From Mesorhizobium sp. ES1-1 (GTDB lineage Bacteria; Pseudomonadota; Alphaproteobacteria; Rhizobiales; Rhizobiaceae), in contig NZ_JAIUGX010000005.1 of the NCBI RefSeq assembly GCF_020164785.1, forward strand, positions 124,001 to 188,000: a stretch of DNA of 64,000 nt, read 5' to 3'. Below, one piece after another: positions 53,544-62,403 of the stretch. The stretch's first letter is position 1. Each line of letters opens with the position of its first letter. Made by a program: the position numbers and the translations under genes. The notes under the pieces are model-generated. The model did not search any database. It worked only from the letters and a program-made list of their open reading frames with translations, and had not been told where the DNA came from.

Positions 53544-54751
53544 CCCTTCGCCTCCCGCTGCGAGATCAGCATGGCCATGCGCTGGACGGCGCGCAGTTCC
53601 ATCTTGACGCCCGGCGACGAGGCCAACGCCGGCATGTTGAGCGCCACCACGCTCAACGGCTCGAGCGTCGCCAGCAGCACATGCGTCGCCTCGTACTTCT
53701 CGAACAGCCAGGCCAGTTGCTCGCGTATATCCTGGTCGAACCGGGCGTCCGGCTGCGCATTGGCGAGGGTGAGCACGGGAACCTGCTGCAGCGCCCGGGC
53801 CAGCGCCTTGAGGTCGAAATCGCCAAGCTCGGCGGCAGGCAGGATCAACGCCCCGTCGACCAGCATATGATGCTGCAGGCCACGCAGGAAACCAGCCGAA
53901 TCCGTGAGGTCGCCTTCGGCCATGTGCCGCAGCAGCGAATCGCGGCGTTGTTCGGCTCCCAGGCTGACGCTGTCATTGTAGATGACGGCCAGCAGCGTCG
54001 CGGAAAGCACGATCACCACGCCCTGCACGCTGCCGCGCCAGCCGAGATCGTCGATGCCGCCCAGCGCCAGCCCGGCAAACACCGAGCTCAGGGCGATGAC
54101 GGCGAAAGCGCCGATCGTGTCGCGGTGGCCAAGGCTCGCGCGTCCGAGGCCGATCGTCAGCCAGCACAGGAACAGGATGGCGATGCCGCCGAGCCGCACC
54201 GGAACCTCGAACAGACCCGGCCGGTAATCCGTGATCATGAACGGAATGATCAGAAGCAGCGACAGCGCCATGCGCTCGACCGTACGGTTCTCGGCTGCCG
54301 AAAGACTGCCGCGATCGCGCTTCATCACCAGCCAGCCGATCGCCAGGAAGCCACCGAACTGGAAGGCCAGGAGCGCGGCCATCCGCCAGGGTTCGGCGAA
54401 GCGCTCCGGGACGAGGGCCAGCAAGAAGAACAGCGCGGCGCCGCCTGCGGCGAAGAATTTCAGCGCGAAGGGCGCATGCCGGCGCAGCAAGCCCTCGGTG
54501 AGCAGCAGCGCCGCCAGCGGCAGCAGACCCGCTGCCACGATGGTGGCGAAGCGGAAGATGGCGAGGCCCGTGGTCCAGTCGAGGATGCGGCAGGCGAGCA
54601 GCGCTGCCAGCACCCTCAGACCGAACAGGAAGCGCCTTGACAGCGGATCGGCCAGGTCGCGCCCGCCGACGACCGAGATCACGATCAGCAGGCCGATCAA
54701 AGCGGCGAGCGAGGTGATGGTGTCGGCGACCAGCGTGCCGTCGAAACTCAT
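53540..54751 (-). CDS. Unknown multi-pass membrane protein with C-terminal cytosolic domain
   Basis: A 403-residue protein I do not recognise. Residues 10-265 hold seven or eight hydrophobic helices; residues 266-403 are soluble and contain NDSVSLGAEQRRDSLLRH and an aliphatic core around LLATLEPLSVVALNMP. Its ATG overlaps the stop of the short ThiF-like frame (ATGA) and its stop overlaps the start of the nitroreductase remnant. The four-gene chain is therefore translationally coupled. Confidence 0.75.
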   Translation of the reverse strand: MSFDGTLVADTITSLAALIGLLIVISVVGGRDLADPLSRRFLFGLRVLAALLACRILDWTTGLAIFRFATIVAAGLLPLAALLLTEGLLRRHAPFALKFFAAGGAALFFLLALVPERFAEPWRMAALLAFQFGGFLAIGWLVMKRDRGSLSAAENRTVERMALSLLLIIPFMITDYRPGLFEVPVRLGGIAILFLCWLTIGLGRASLGHRDTIGAFAVIALSSVFAGLALGGIDDLGWRGSVQGVVIVLSATLLAVIYNDSVSLGAEQRRDSLLRHMAEGDLTDSAGFLRGLQHHMLVDGALILPAAELGDFDLKALARALQQVPVLTLANAQPDARFDQDIREQLAWLFEKYEATHVLLATLEPLSVVALNMPALASSPGVKMELRAVQRMAMLISQREAKG

Positions 54752-54867
54752 CGCCCGGTGCCGCAGACGAGCACGGTCGCGTTCCGCAGCCTGGTCTGCT
54801 GGGCTTCGCTGGCGAATGCGATGTTGCGGATCGTGAATTCCCCGTAGCTGAATCCTAGCGTGTCCAT
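54748..54867 (-). pseudogene. ThiF/MoeB-like N-terminal remnant (39 residues)
   Basis: A short frame, not previously obvious, from ATG 54867 to TGA 54748. Its product reads FTIRNIAFASEAQQTRLR then NATVLVCGTG, which is the start of ThiF/E1-type adenylyltransferases: the helix before the first strand and the beginning of the GxGGxG nucleotide loop. It stops exactly at GTGR, where a full ThiF domain would go on for more than 200 residues. It starts inside the upstream gene's 3' end. Confidence 0.5.
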
Positions 54868-55805
54868 GGTCTCAACATGTTCCATTGGCGGCTGGAGTCG
54901 GCCCAGTGAACCACCGGCAGCACCAGCCGCTGGAGTGTGGCGGCGGCCCCGGCCACGCCAAGGGCGGCAAGTGATCCGCGCGGAACCGCGTCGGCGAGAT
55001 AGGTGCGCGCGGCCTGGAAATTCATCTGGCCGATCTGCAGCACATCGTCGCCCCGGCCGTAATCGAGTTCCTTGTGGCAGAACTCATTATAGGTCTCGTC
55101 CCTGTGCTTGGCCGCGTCGTCGAACGACTTCTTCAGATCGTCGGAGCCGCCCGTATAGGCATTGGTGATGACGAAGCGTTCTTCGTCGAAACCGGCCTCG
55201 GGGCCGACGCCGAAGACATGGCGGTGACGCGCCATGATCTGCCGCGCCAGAAGCACATGAGTCAGCGAGCGCCGCGCGCCGGCATGCGGGCCGGGAAACA
55301 CATTGGTGAAGGCTTCGGCGACCATGCCGACGACGGCGGGGACCTGGGTGACGTTGGAGATCCAGATCGGCCTCAGCTGATTGCGCAGGAACATCAGGAA
55401 GCAGGTCAGGCCGTAGAGGATCCAGCTCAGGCCGCGGCTACGCTCGTCCGGATCGACCATGACCAGGCCCAGATGCAGCACCTCATAGGGCTTGCGGGCG
55501 AGCGAGATCTCCATCAGGGCCAGCGCGTTGAAGGCAATCGGCCGCCCGTCGCTGCGCCTGTAGACGATGGTGATGATGGACTGTTCCAGGCGGCCGCGGT
55601 CGCCGGAAAAGACGCCATAGGTCAGGCTGTCTGCCTTCAGCGTCTTCGACGCGACCAGACACAGATCCCGGGTCAGCTGCTCCAGCTCGGCCGGCTCCAT
55701 CCAGCGTCCGGGCCGCTCGACGACCCGCGTCTCGTAGCCGTCCGACACGCGCATGCGCACGTCCATGAACCGACCCGGCAGGAGTTGCAGAACCGCGTGT
55801 AGCAA
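54855..55805 (-). CDS. Unknown protein with GNAT-like segment
   Basis: A 316-residue protein, first of a coupled four-frame cluster. The central part around LHLGLVMVDPDERSRGLSWIL resembles the acetyl-CoA-binding motif of GNAT acetyltransferases; further conserved-looking segments are NALALMEISLARKPYEV and the C-terminal DETYNEFCHKELDYGRGDD. I cannot assign a substrate. The start codon GTG/ATG is preceded by an AT-rich 160-bp region that should hold the promoter. Confidence 0.65.
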   Translation of the reverse strand: MLHAVLQLLPGRFMDVRMRVSDGYETRVVERPGRWMEPAELEQLTRDLCLVASKTLKADSLTYGVFSGDRGRLEQSIITIVYRRSDGRPIAFNALALMEISLARKPYEVLHLGLVMVDPDERSRGLSWILYGLTCFLMFLRNQLRPIWISNVTQVPAVVGMVAEAFTNVFPGPHAGARRSLTHVLLARQIMARHRHVFGVGPEAGFDEERFVITNAYTGGSDDLKKSFDDAAKHRDETYNEFCHKELDYGRGDDVLQIGQMNFQAARTYLADAVPRGSLAALGVAGAAATLQRLVLPVVHWADSSRQWNMLRPWTR

Positions 55806-55969
55806 GACTTATCATCTCCTGGGATTGGAACCCTGCAGTAGATGAATTCCCCTAAGATGCAGTAAAGTCAGTATTGATGATATTCGATCGGTCTTATCGA
55901 TGTATAAAGCATAGCTGATTTTGCCGACGAGATCAGTGAATTTGCCAATTCGCCGCGTGTTTTCCCGCA

Positions 55970-56125
55970 TCAGCGGCCAGGCTTGTCGTCTCGGTCGATG
56001 AGAATGCGCTCGGCGGCACCCTCGAGATCTTCATACTGACCGCTCCTCAGCGCCCATAGGAAGCCGCCAAGTCCAAGCGCGCCGAGGAACAGCGCCACGG
56101 GGATGAGATAGGCGAGGGTGGTCAC
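55970..56125 (-). CDS. fixS: Cbb3 oxidase assembly protein FixS/CcoS
   Basis: A 51-residue membrane protein too short for many gene callers. It has one transmembrane helix (LAYLIPVALFLGALGLGGFL) followed by the CcoS hallmark WALRSGQYEDLEGAAERIL. CcoS is needed to insert cofactors into the CcoN subunit of cbb3 oxidase. It starts with GTG that overlaps the fixI stop (GTGA), completing fixGHIS. Confidence 0.92.
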   Translation of the reverse strand: MTTLAYLIPVALFLGALGLGGFLWALRSGQYEDLEGAAERILIDRDDKPGR

Positions 56126-58401
56126 GACGGTTGCGCCAATTGTCCGGCGCCGGAGCGCTTGCCCGGCCCGGCGGTTCGGGCCGCTGGATCTGCGCCAAGG
56201 CCTTGCAGGCGCAGTGCATTCGCGATGACCAGCAGCGAAGAGGCGGACATGGCGATCGCCGCGATCAGTGGCGTGACATGCCCCAATATGGCGATCGGCA
56301 CGGCGACGGCATTGTAGACGATTGCAATGACGATGTTCTGGCGGATCAGGCTTCCCGCCTTTCGCGAGACCTCCAGGGCGAGGGGCACTGCCAGCAGGCT
56401 TTCGCGCAAGAAGACGAAATCGGCCGCGTTACGGCCGATGTCGGCGGCGGTCGCCGGAGCCATCGAGACATGCGCCGCGCTCAATGCGGGCGTGTCATTG
56501 AGGCCGTCGCCAACCATCAGGACCCTGTGCCCGTCTTTCGCCATGGTGTCGATGCGCTCAACCTTGCGGGACGGCAACAGGGACGGAACGAAGTCGTCGA
56601 TACCCAGCATGCCAGAGACGTTGCGACAGGAGGCCTCGGTATCGCCCGACAGCATTTCCACTGAAACCTGCGTGTCGTTCAACCGCTCGATCGCTGCCCT
56701 TGCATCGGCACGCAGCACATCCTCGAACTCGAAGGTGGCGACAAACACCCCGTCTTTCGCCAGGACCGTTCCGCCATCGCCATCTCTGCCGCCGCTTCCG
56801 GTTGGCGCCTGCCATCCGGCCCAGCCGCGCCGGCCCAGCCGCCAGATGCTCCCGGCGGCCTTGGCTTCGATGCCGAAGCCCGGATGCTCGCTGACGGCAT
56901 CGAATTCATGCCGTCCGCCCAAGCCCGCAATGGCCTTTGAATAGGGGTGGCGCGAATGCGCCGCCATGCCTGCCGCGATTGCCAGCATAGCCGGGTCGAT
57001 GGACGCCGCATTGACGAGCCGGGCCTGTCCGTGCGTAAGCGTGCCGGTCTTGTCGAACACCGCCCTATCGATCGTCGCCAGGCGCTCCATGGCCGACCCG
57101 TCCTTGACCATGATGCCGTTCTCGAACAGGCGCCGTGCGGCGACCACCTGGACGATCGGCACGGCGAGGCCGAGCGCGCATGGGCATGTGATGATCAGGA
57201 CGGCGATGGCGATCGTCATCGCCCGGTGCCAGTCGCCGGTCGCCGCCATCCAGCCGAGGAAAGTCACGAAGGCGGTGAGATGAACCACCGGCGCGTAGAG
57301 CGCCGAGACGCGGTCGGCGATCCGGCGATACTGAGCCCGCCCGCCTTCGGCGGCCTCCATCAGCCGGACCATTTCCGCCAGGAACGAATCCCTGGCGGCG
57401 GCCGTCGCCACGATCGTCAGCGGGCCGGTAAGGTTGAGGATGCCGGCCTGCACGGTGTCGTCCGGCACGGCGTTCCTTGGCGTGCTCTCGCCCGAGACCA
57501 GGGAGCAGTCGAGGTCCGATGTCCCCCGGATGATCTTGCCGTCGACGGGGATCCGTTCGCCGGCAGCGATCAGGAGCTGCATGCCCGGTTCAATCTCGCC
57601 AACCGGCAGATAATCGCGCGCGCCGTCGCCGCGCAGCACCAGGGCGCCCCGCGCGGCCAGACGCGACAGGCCCTTCACGGCAGTGCGGGCACGCTCTCGC
57701 ATGACGTAATCCAGTGTGCGGCCGATCAGCAGGAAGAACAGCAGCGATACCGACGCGTCGAAATAGGCGTGATCGCCGTGATTGATGGTCTCGTAAAGGC
57801 TCATGGCGTAGGCGAGCGAGACGCCGACCGCGATGGGCACGTCCATGTTCATGCGGCCGTGGCGCAGCGCGTTCGAGGCCGAGCGGAAGAAGATGCCGCC
57901 GGCGAAGGCGAGCGCCGGGATCGCGATCAGGGCCGAGACCCAGTGGAACAGGTCGCGGGTCGCGCCTTCGGCGCCGGACCAGACCGAGACCGAAAGCAGC
58001 ATGATGTTTCCCGCCGCAAAGCCGGCGACAGCGACAGCACGAATCAGCTCCGAAAGCGTCTTGTCGCTTTCATCCGCCTCGGGGTCGAACAGATGCGCCT
58101 GGTAGCCGAGCCGCCCGAGCGCCGCGACGAAAGGCGGGACCTCGTCGCCGCGCCATTTGACCGACACGCGTTTGGTGGACAGGTTGACGCGAGCGTCCTC
58201 AACGCGATGAAGCTTTGCAAGCGCCGTCTCGATCGCCTGGATGCAGGCTGCGCAATGCACGGTGGGAACCGAAAGGTCGGTCTGGCGCAGGTCATCGCCA
58301 AGCGACCGGCTTGCCAGCCTGATCTCCTGCGAGGATGGCAGGACGGAGGCGACCCCATCCAGATCCAGCGCCATTTCCGCGCCTGGCGCACAACAGCTCA
58401 T
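56122..58401 (-). CDS. fixI: Cu+-exporting P1B-type ATPase FixI/CcoI
   Basis: A 759-residue heavy-metal P-type ATPase that supplies copper for cbb3 oxidase. The N-terminal metal-binding domain has CAAC near residue 50 (VHCAACIQAIETA). The transmembrane CPC is in IITCPCALGLAVP, the phosphorylated Asp in FDKTGTLTHG, and the hinge in MVGDGLNDTPAL. Eight membrane helices are expected. It overlaps fixH and fixS by four bases each. Confidence 0.95.
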   Translation of the reverse strand: MSCCAPGAEMALDLDGVASVLPSSQEIRLASRSLGDDLRQTDLSVPTVHCAACIQAIETALAKLHRVEDARVNLSTKRVSVKWRGDEVPPFVAALGRLGYQAHLFDPEADESDKTLSELIRAVAVAGFAAGNIMLLSVSVWSGAEGATRDLFHWVSALIAIPALAFAGGIFFRSASNALRHGRMNMDVPIAVGVSLAYAMSLYETINHGDHAYFDASVSLLFFLLIGRTLDYVMRERARTAVKGLSRLAARGALVLRGDGARDYLPVGEIEPGMQLLIAAGERIPVDGKIIRGTSDLDCSLVSGESTPRNAVPDDTVQAGILNLTGPLTIVATAAARDSFLAEMVRLMEAAEGGRAQYRRIADRVSALYAPVVHLTAFVTFLGWMAATGDWHRAMTIAIAVLIITCPCALGLAVPIVQVVAARRLFENGIMVKDGSAMERLATIDRAVFDKTGTLTHGQARLVNAASIDPAMLAIAAGMAAHSRHPYSKAIAGLGGRHEFDAVSEHPGFGIEAKAAGSIWRLGRRGWAGWQAPTGSGGRDGDGGTVLAKDGVFVATFEFEDVLRADARAAIERLNDTQVSVEMLSGDTEASCRNVSGMLGIDDFVPSLLPSRKVERIDTMAKDGHRVLMVGDGLNDTPALSAAHVSMAPATAADIGRNAADFVFLRESLLAVPLALEVSRKAGSLIRQNIVIAIVYNAVAVPIAILGHVTPLIAAIAMSASSLLVIANALRLQGLGADPAARTAGPGKRSGAGQLAQPS

Positions 58402-58895
58402 TGCAGCGCCCCATGGGAGATTATGATCCTGCGGACATCGCGGTAGGGTTTGGCGAGGCCGGCATCGGCGTCCACTTCGACGATCCAGACCCCGTCCCTG
58501 GGCACGTGTTGCGCGGCGAATTCCTGACCCGTGGCGAGGGCAAGGGTGACGGACTTGTCCTCGGACTCGTAGGCCGGGTGGCGAAACAGCACTTTGACCC
58601 CATGCAAGGGAACAGGCTTGCCGGCGGCGTCGGTCAGGCTGTAGCGGACCTCGCCCGATGCGATGGTCAGTTTGCCTACCCAGCCGAGGGCTGCCTGCGC
58701 GCGCCCTTCCTCCGCCTTCTTGTTGAATTGCTGGCTCGCCACATAGGTGTTTTCGACGACAAGTCCGGTCCAGCTGGTGTTGGCCAACGTCGCCATCGTC
58801 ACGTTGACCGCTATGACCACGCCGAAAAAGGCGAGGATGATGGCCAACATGTGCTTGCCGGTGAATTCGCGTGGCTTTTGCGCCTTGGCGGTCAT
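58398..58895 (-). CDS. fixH: FixH/CcoH family protein
   Basis: A 165-residue protein with one N-terminal transmembrane helix (HMLAIILAFFGVVIAVNVTM) and a periplasmic domain with the FixH segment SWTGLVVENTYVASQQFN. CcoH takes part in cbb3 assembly and stability. It overlaps fixG and fixI by ATGA junctions. Confidence 0.93.
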   Translation of the reverse strand: MTAKAQKPREFTGKHMLAIILAFFGVVIAVNVTMATLANTSWTGLVVENTYVASQQFNKKAEEGRAQAALGWVGKLTIASGEVRYSLTDAAGKPVPLHGVKVLFRHPAYESEDKSVTLALATGQEFAAQHVPRDGVWIVEVDADAGLAKPYRDVRRIIISHGALQ

Positions 58896-60478
58896 CTGGC
58901 GATCTCCGGTGCGTTGAAGGTGGCGGTGTATTCGTCCGCTTCGAAACTCGCCTTGTCCTCGACGCGGAAGGTGAAGGTCTGCGCCGCGCCCTGGATATGG
59001 CCGGCCGGCTGGCGGACGAAAATCTTCAGCATCTTCAGCCGGTCGGGCTCGACCGAAATCGGGACGGAACGACCGACGGGCAGATCGATGCCGACGACGC
59101 TCATCTCTGCGCCGGGCAGGCCCTGCATGGTGACCATGATCGTCCTTGGCTCGGGGATCATGTTGAGCAGCTTGACGGTGTAACCGTTGCGGATCGAACC
59201 GTCGGACAGCGTGACGAACTGGGGATTGCGGTCATGCAGCACGTGGACTTCCAGCCTGTCGCGCGTCAGCAGCGAATAGAGCAGGCCAACGCCGATCAGC
59301 GACCACACAGCCATGTAGATGTAAGTGCGTGGCCGGAAGATCTTGCGGATATGAAAGTGGGCCAGCTTGTCGGTGAACGTGCCGTCGGCCTTCCTGACCA
59401 GCGACGGATTGACGGAAGTGGAACCGCTCGCGGTCGCCAGCATCATGTTGGCGTTGTAGTCGGAGAGGGTGGCGTAGGAGATCAGTCCGCCCTCTCGGCC
59501 CAGCTTGTCCATGACGCCGTCGCAGGCGTCGATGCACAGCGCGCAGGTGATGCATTCGAGCTGCTGGCCATCGCGAATGTCTATCCCCATTGGACAGACC
59601 GCGACGCAGGCATTGCAGTCGACGCAATCGCCGACGGGCAGCCCTGCGGCAACGACCTTCTTGGCGTGACGCGAGCGCGGTTCGCCGCGCCAGTCATTGT
59701 AGGTGACGGTGAGGGAATTCTCGTCGAGCATGGCCGCCTGGATGCGCGGCCATGGGCACATGTAGGTGCAGACCTGCTCGCGCATCAGACCGCCGAACGT
59801 ATAGGTCGTCGCCGTCAGCACGGCGACGGTGATGTAGGCGATGGGCGCCGCGGCGCCTGTGAAGAGGTCGCGGGCCAGCGTCGGCGCATCGGCGAAGTAG
59901 AAGATCCAGGCGCCGCCGGTCGCCGCGCCAATGACCAGCCAGATGGCGTGTTTCGATACCCGCAGCAGAAGCTTTCGGGCAGTCCAGGGCCCGGCATCGA
60001 GCTTCATGCGTGCGTTGCGATCGCCCTCGATGGCGCGCTCAACGACGAGAAACAGATCGACCCATACGGTCTGCGGGCATGTGTAGCCGCACCAGGCACG
60101 ACCGACGGTCGAGGTGATCAGGAAAAGACCGACGCCGGCCATGACCAGAAGGCCGGCCACATAGTAGAACTCCTGCGGCCAGATCTCGATGAAGAAGAAG
60201 TAGAAGCGCCGGTTGGCGAGATCGAGCAGCACGGCCTGATCCGGGGCGAACGGTCCCCGGTCCCACCGCAACCAGGGCGTCAAATAGTAGATGCCCAGCG
60301 TGATCGCCATCACCAGCCACTTGAAGCGGCGAAAATTGCCGGAGGCGCGTTTCGGGAAGATCTTCTTGCGTGCCGCGTAAAGTGGCTGACGGGTTTTGGC
60401 GGAGTTGACCGCCTCGGCCTCAAGCCGTTCTACCTGCGTATTGTCCAGCACATGCGTCTCCATTCGCACAGGCGGCAT
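58892..60478 (-). CDS. fixG: Cbb3 oxidase accessory iron-sulfur protein FixG/CcoG
   Basis: A 528-residue membrane protein. It has the CGYTCPQTVW and CTYMCPWPRIQ motifs, two ferredoxin-type [4Fe-4S] sets in CVDCNACVAVCPMGID and CITCALCIDAC, several transmembrane helices, and a C-terminal immunoglobulin-like FixG domain. CcoG takes part in copper reduction during cbb3 assembly. It heads the fixGHIS operon; a FixK box lies 60 bases upstream of its start. Confidence 0.95.
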   Translation of the reverse strand: MPPVRMETHVLDNTQVERLEAEAVNSAKTRQPLYAARKKIFPKRASGNFRRFKWLVMAITLGIYYLTPWLRWDRGPFAPDQAVLLDLANRRFYFFFIEIWPQEFYYVAGLLVMAGVGLFLITSTVGRAWCGYTCPQTVWVDLFLVVERAIEGDRNARMKLDAGPWTARKLLLRVSKHAIWLVIGAATGGAWIFYFADAPTLARDLFTGAAAPIAYITVAVLTATTYTFGGLMREQVCTYMCPWPRIQAAMLDENSLTVTYNDWRGEPRSRHAKKVVAAGLPVGDCVDCNACVAVCPMGIDIRDGQQLECITCALCIDACDGVMDKLGREGGLISYATLSDYNANMMLATASGSTSVNPSLVRKADGTFTDKLAHFHIRKIFRPRTYIYMAVWSLIGVGLLYSLLTRDRLEVHVLHDRNPQFVTLSDGSIRNGYTVKLLNMIPEPRTIMVTMQGLPGAEMSVVGIDLPVGRSVPISVEPDRLKMLKIFVRQPAGHIQGAAQTFTFRVEDKASFEADEYTATFNAPEIAR

Positions 60479-60537
60479 TTATCCATGCTCGGGCTACCGG
60501 CCTCGGCAAGTCATGCCGCAGGGCAAGGTCAGGCGCG

Positions 60538-60551
60538 TTGATGCAAGTCAA
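60538..60551. promoter_or_regulatory. FixK/FNR box for fixGHIS
   Basis: TTGATGCAAGTCAA fits the TTGAT-N4-ATCAA consensus with one mismatch (G for A). It lies 60 bases upstream of fixG, a distance consistent with class II activation (about -41.5) and a short leader. It implies induction at low oxygen. Confidence 0.75.
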
Positions 60552-60575
60552 TCCGGGTCACCGCAGCGAAAAAGT

Positions 60576-60600
60576 CGAGGCCCGGACATGCCGGGCCTCG
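60576..60600 (-). terminator. Rho-independent terminator of fixNOQP
   Basis: Perfect 10-bp stem (CGAGGCCCGG and its complement) with a 5-nt loop, followed on the minus strand by a five-T run. It lies 35 bases after the fixP stop, separating fixNOQP from the fixG promoter. Confidence 0.8.
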
Positions 60601-60634
60601 TCGCCTTGGCGGTGAAGGGCAAAGAGCCCCCCGT

Positions 60635-61498
60635 TTATTCTCCACCGCCAAGCGAGTGGACGTAGACCGCCAACTCCTTGACCTTGGTCTCGCCCAGGCG
60701 CGCGCCCCAGGCGGGCATGACGCCCATTTTCGGTGCGCGGACCTGCGCGGCGATTGCGGCTTCACCCGATCCGTAGAGCCAGATCGCGTCGGTCAGATCT
60801 GGGCCGCCGAGCTCCTTGTTGCCTTTTGCATTGTCGCCGTGACAGGCTACGCAATTCTCCGCAAACACTTTGGCGCCGGGTTCGACCAGACTTGCATCCG
60901 CGACCTTGCCCGACAGGCTGGCGACATAGGCACTGACCTGTGCGATCTGGTCATTGGTGATGATGTCGCCAAAGGCCGGCATCTCCGACAGGCGCGTGTC
61001 CGGATCGGCGGCGAAACGGATGCCGTGCGTAATGGTCTGCTGGATCTGGTCGGCCTTGCCGCCCCACAGCCAGTCGTCGTCATTCAGGTTGGGAAAGCCC
61101 TTGGAGCCTTGGGCGCCGGAGCCGTGGCACTGTATGCAGTTGACCTTGAATGCGGCGCCGCCGGCGGCGACTGCGAATTCGCGCAGCGTATCGTCCGCGG
61201 CAATCTCCGAGACGGTCTTCGATTCCACCGCGCTGACATATTTGCCCTTGGCCGTTTCAGCCGCGGCCAGCTCGCCCTTGACCTCGTTGCGGCTGGAGTA
61301 ACCAAGCACGCCGCTGGTCGCCGAGTGGAGCAGCGGCCATGCCGGATAGGCGATGGTGTAGCCGATCGCCCAGACAATGGTGACGTAGAACGTTATGACC
61401 CACCAGCGCGGAAGCGGGTTGTTCAGTTCCCGGATGCCATCCCATTCGTGACCCGTGGTCGAGACGCCGGAGATTTCATCGATGTGCTGGTCGCTCAT
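60635..61498 (-). CDS. fixP: Cbb3 cytochrome c oxidase diheme subunit FixP/CcoP
   Basis: A 287-residue subunit with one N-terminal membrane helix (WWVITFYVTIVWAIGYTIAY) and two c-type haem sites, CIQCH near residue 125 and CVACH near 220. It passes electrons to FixO and FixN. The N-terminal HEWDGIRELNNPLPRWW is characteristic of CcoP. Its ATG overlaps the fixQ stop. Confidence 0.95.
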   Translation of the reverse strand: MSDQHIDEISGVSTTGHEWDGIRELNNPLPRWWVITFYVTIVWAIGYTIAYPAWPLLHSATSGVLGYSSRNEVKGELAAAETAKGKYVSAVESKTVSEIAADDTLREFAVAAGGAAFKVNCIQCHGSGAQGSKGFPNLNDDDWLWGGKADQIQQTITHGIRFAADPDTRLSEMPAFGDIITNDQIAQVSAYVASLSGKVADASLVEPGAKVFAENCVACHGDNAKGNKELGGPDLTDAIWLYGSGEAAIAAQVRAPKMGVMPAWGARLGETKVKELAVYVHSLGGGE

Positions 61499-61650
61499 GA
61501 CAAGTCATCCTCAAGGGGGATCCGGGCGGCTTCGTCGGCCAGCTTGCGGCTGCCGGGGCGTAGGGCAAAGGCAACTGCCCCAACAAAGAAAAGCGCCATC
61601 GCGACCAAGCCCCAGCTGTCGGCGAATTCGCGCATCAAATTGTAGTCCAT
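61495..61650 (-). CDS. fixQ: Cbb3 oxidase small subunit FixQ/CcoQ
   Basis: A 51-residue membrane protein. Its single helix is WGLVAMALFFVGAVAFAL, followed by RPGSRKLADEAARIPLEDD, the typical CcoQ tail. It stabilises the cbb3 complex. It sits between fixO and fixP and overlaps fixP by four bases. Confidence 0.93.
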   Translation of the reverse strand: MDYNLMREFADSWGLVAMALFFVGAVAFALRPGSRKLADEAARIPLEDDLS

Positions 61651-61661
61651 GGATAAGCTCC

Positions 61662-62393
61662 TCAGCGGTAGCCGGCGGCGTCGTCGTAGTTCTTGAAATC
61701 GACCAGAGTGCCGAGCATCTGGAGATACGCGACGAGGGCATCCATTTCGGTGACCTGTTGCGGGTTGCCGTCGAAGTCGCCGACCTTGGCCTTGGGATAG
61801 CGGGTTTCGAGGCCGGATGGGTCGGCATTGGGATCGGCCTGCGCCATCAGGTCGGCATTGGCGTGAGAGACCATGTCGTCGCTATAGGGGACGCCGACAC
61901 GCCTGTTGGCGACAAGATGCGTCGAGAAGTCCTTCACGTCGATCTGCGTATCCTTGAGGAAAGCGTAGCTCGGCATGATCGATTCCGGCACCACGGAGCG
62001 AGGCGCGCTGAGGTGCTGCACGTGCCATTCGTTCGAGTAGCGGTCGCCAACCCGGGCGAGGTCCGGTCCGGTACGCTTCGATCCCCATTGGAAGGGGTGA
62101 TCGTACATCGACTCGGCCGCAAGGCTGTAGTGCCCGTAGCGCTCGACTTCGTCGCGAAACGGCCTGATCATCTGGCTGTGGCAGAGGTAGCAGCCCTCGC
62201 GCACATAGATGTTGCGCCCGGCAAGTTCGAGCGGCGAGTAGGGGCGCATGCCTTCCACCTTCTCGATCGTGTTGTCGAGATAGAACAGCGGTGCGATCTC
62301 GACGATGCCGCCGACCGTGACCACGAGGAGGGAGCCGACGAGAAGAAGCGTGGCGTTCTTCTCGATGATTGCGTGTCTGTCCATCAAGCCCAT
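61662..62393 (-). CDS. fixO: Cbb3 cytochrome c oxidase monoheme subunit FixO/CcoO
   Basis: A 243-residue subunit with an N-terminal membrane anchor ([20 protein letters not shown]) and one c-type haem motif CYLCHSQ near residue 69. The opening [13 protein letters not shown] and the segment [18 protein letters not shown] are diagnostic of CcoO. It lies 10 bases after fixN. Confidence 0.95.
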   Translation of the reverse strand: MGLMDRHAIIEKNATLLLVGSLLVVTVGGIVEIAPLFYLDNTIEKVEGMRPYSPLELAGRNIYVREGCYLCHSQMIRPFRDEVERYGHYSLAAESMYDHPFQWGSKRTGPDLARVGDRYSNEWHVQHLSAPRSVVPESIMPSYAFLKDTQIDVKDFSTHLVANRRVGVPYSDDMVSHANADLMAQADPNADPSGLETRYPKAKVGDFDGNPQQVTEMDALVAYLQMLGTLVDFKNYDDAAGYR

Positions 62394-62403
62394 TTTCGGC
62401 TCC

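Noticed and set aside
55874..55887. TTGATGATATTCGA as a second FNR/FixK box
   Set aside because: The right half does not match ATCAA, and the downstream genes have no link to respiration.
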